The position numbers were made by a program, and so were the translations under genes. Below are positions 51,207 through 51,213 of a stretch of 51,213 nucleotides of DNA, piece after piece. Below the pieces are notes generated by a model. That model saw only the letters and a program-made list of their open reading frames with translations, did not search any database and had not been told where the DNA came from. How positions within the stretch are numbered: position 1 is the first letter of the stretch; each line of letters begins with the position of its first letter. The stretch spans positions 1 through 51,213 of the forward strand of contig JBKQTR010000082.1 of NCBI GenBank assembly GCA_052143095.1. Reading direction: 5' to 3'. This DNA comes from DAHUYF01 sp052143095 (GTDB taxonomy: Bacteria > Pseudomonadota > Alphaproteobacteria > ATCC43930 > CGMCC-115725).

Positions 51207-51213
51207 CAACTCG

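Overview
The window is a very GC-rich, gene-dense stretch of an alphaproteobacterial chromosome, probably from the Rhodospirillales/Reyranellales neighbourhood. That placement is an inference from gene order and family types: serC-serA-hisZ-purA in one run, tolQRAB-pal-cpoB next to ybgC-ruvBAC, 6S RNA directly behind zapA with a DUF4164 partner, a long N-terminal extension on FolP, and no tRNA, rRNA or CRISPR.

Layout. (1) 134-6780, minus strand: an MFS transporter behind the serC-serA-hisZ-purA amino-acid/purine operon, with a structured leader before serC. (2) 7195-8526: an MHS-type symporter ending in a dispersed double-hairpin repeat. (3) About 8530-12470: an accessory patch of small unknown proteins, structured intergenic DNA, a frameshifted serine-recombinase remnant and a DUF4240 protein. 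(4) 12469-16328, minus: cupin, MaoC-like hydratase, tartrate/D-malate-type dehydrogenase, a small TPR-like protein, a GNAT acetyltransferase broken by one TAG, and a PhzF-like enzyme, facing a divergent MocR/GntR regulator (16502-17890). (5) 17992-33309, minus: a long housekeeping block for envelope, cofactors and DNA repair (yebC, ruvCAB, ybgC, tolQRAB, pal, cpoB, tilS, ftsH, folP, glmM, thiD). (6) 33444-36658: a LysE-type exporter broken by one TAG, a two-TM protein, and a plus-strand pair made of a peroxiredoxin-like/2OG-Fe(II) oxygenase and a sulfotransferase-like protein. (7) 36655-38278, minus: YmdB-like phosphodiesterase, 6S RNA, zapA and a small coiled-coil partner. (8) 38447-51206: a ParB-HTH protein coupled to a membrane Sel1-repeat protein, ispE, a TPR lipoprotein, uracil-DNA glycosylase, lytic transglycosylase, MoaB, two TIGR04282/TIGR04283-type transferases, a periplasmic beta-propeller protein, a radical SAM protein, an alpha/beta hydrolase and a truncated SAM-hydrolase domain at the edge.

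Most genes are ordinary. The best leads are: a dispersed element of about 65 bp with two hairpins and a compensatory base-pair change, which abuts a TAG stop codon in both copies and extends a neighbouring protein; two otherwise intact genes each interrupted by a single TAG in a similar context; the ParB-HTH plus Sel1 pair, which share an N-terminal motif; and the oxygenase/sulfotransferase pair. Nothing here is a proven new system. All calls were made by reading the sequence, without database searches.
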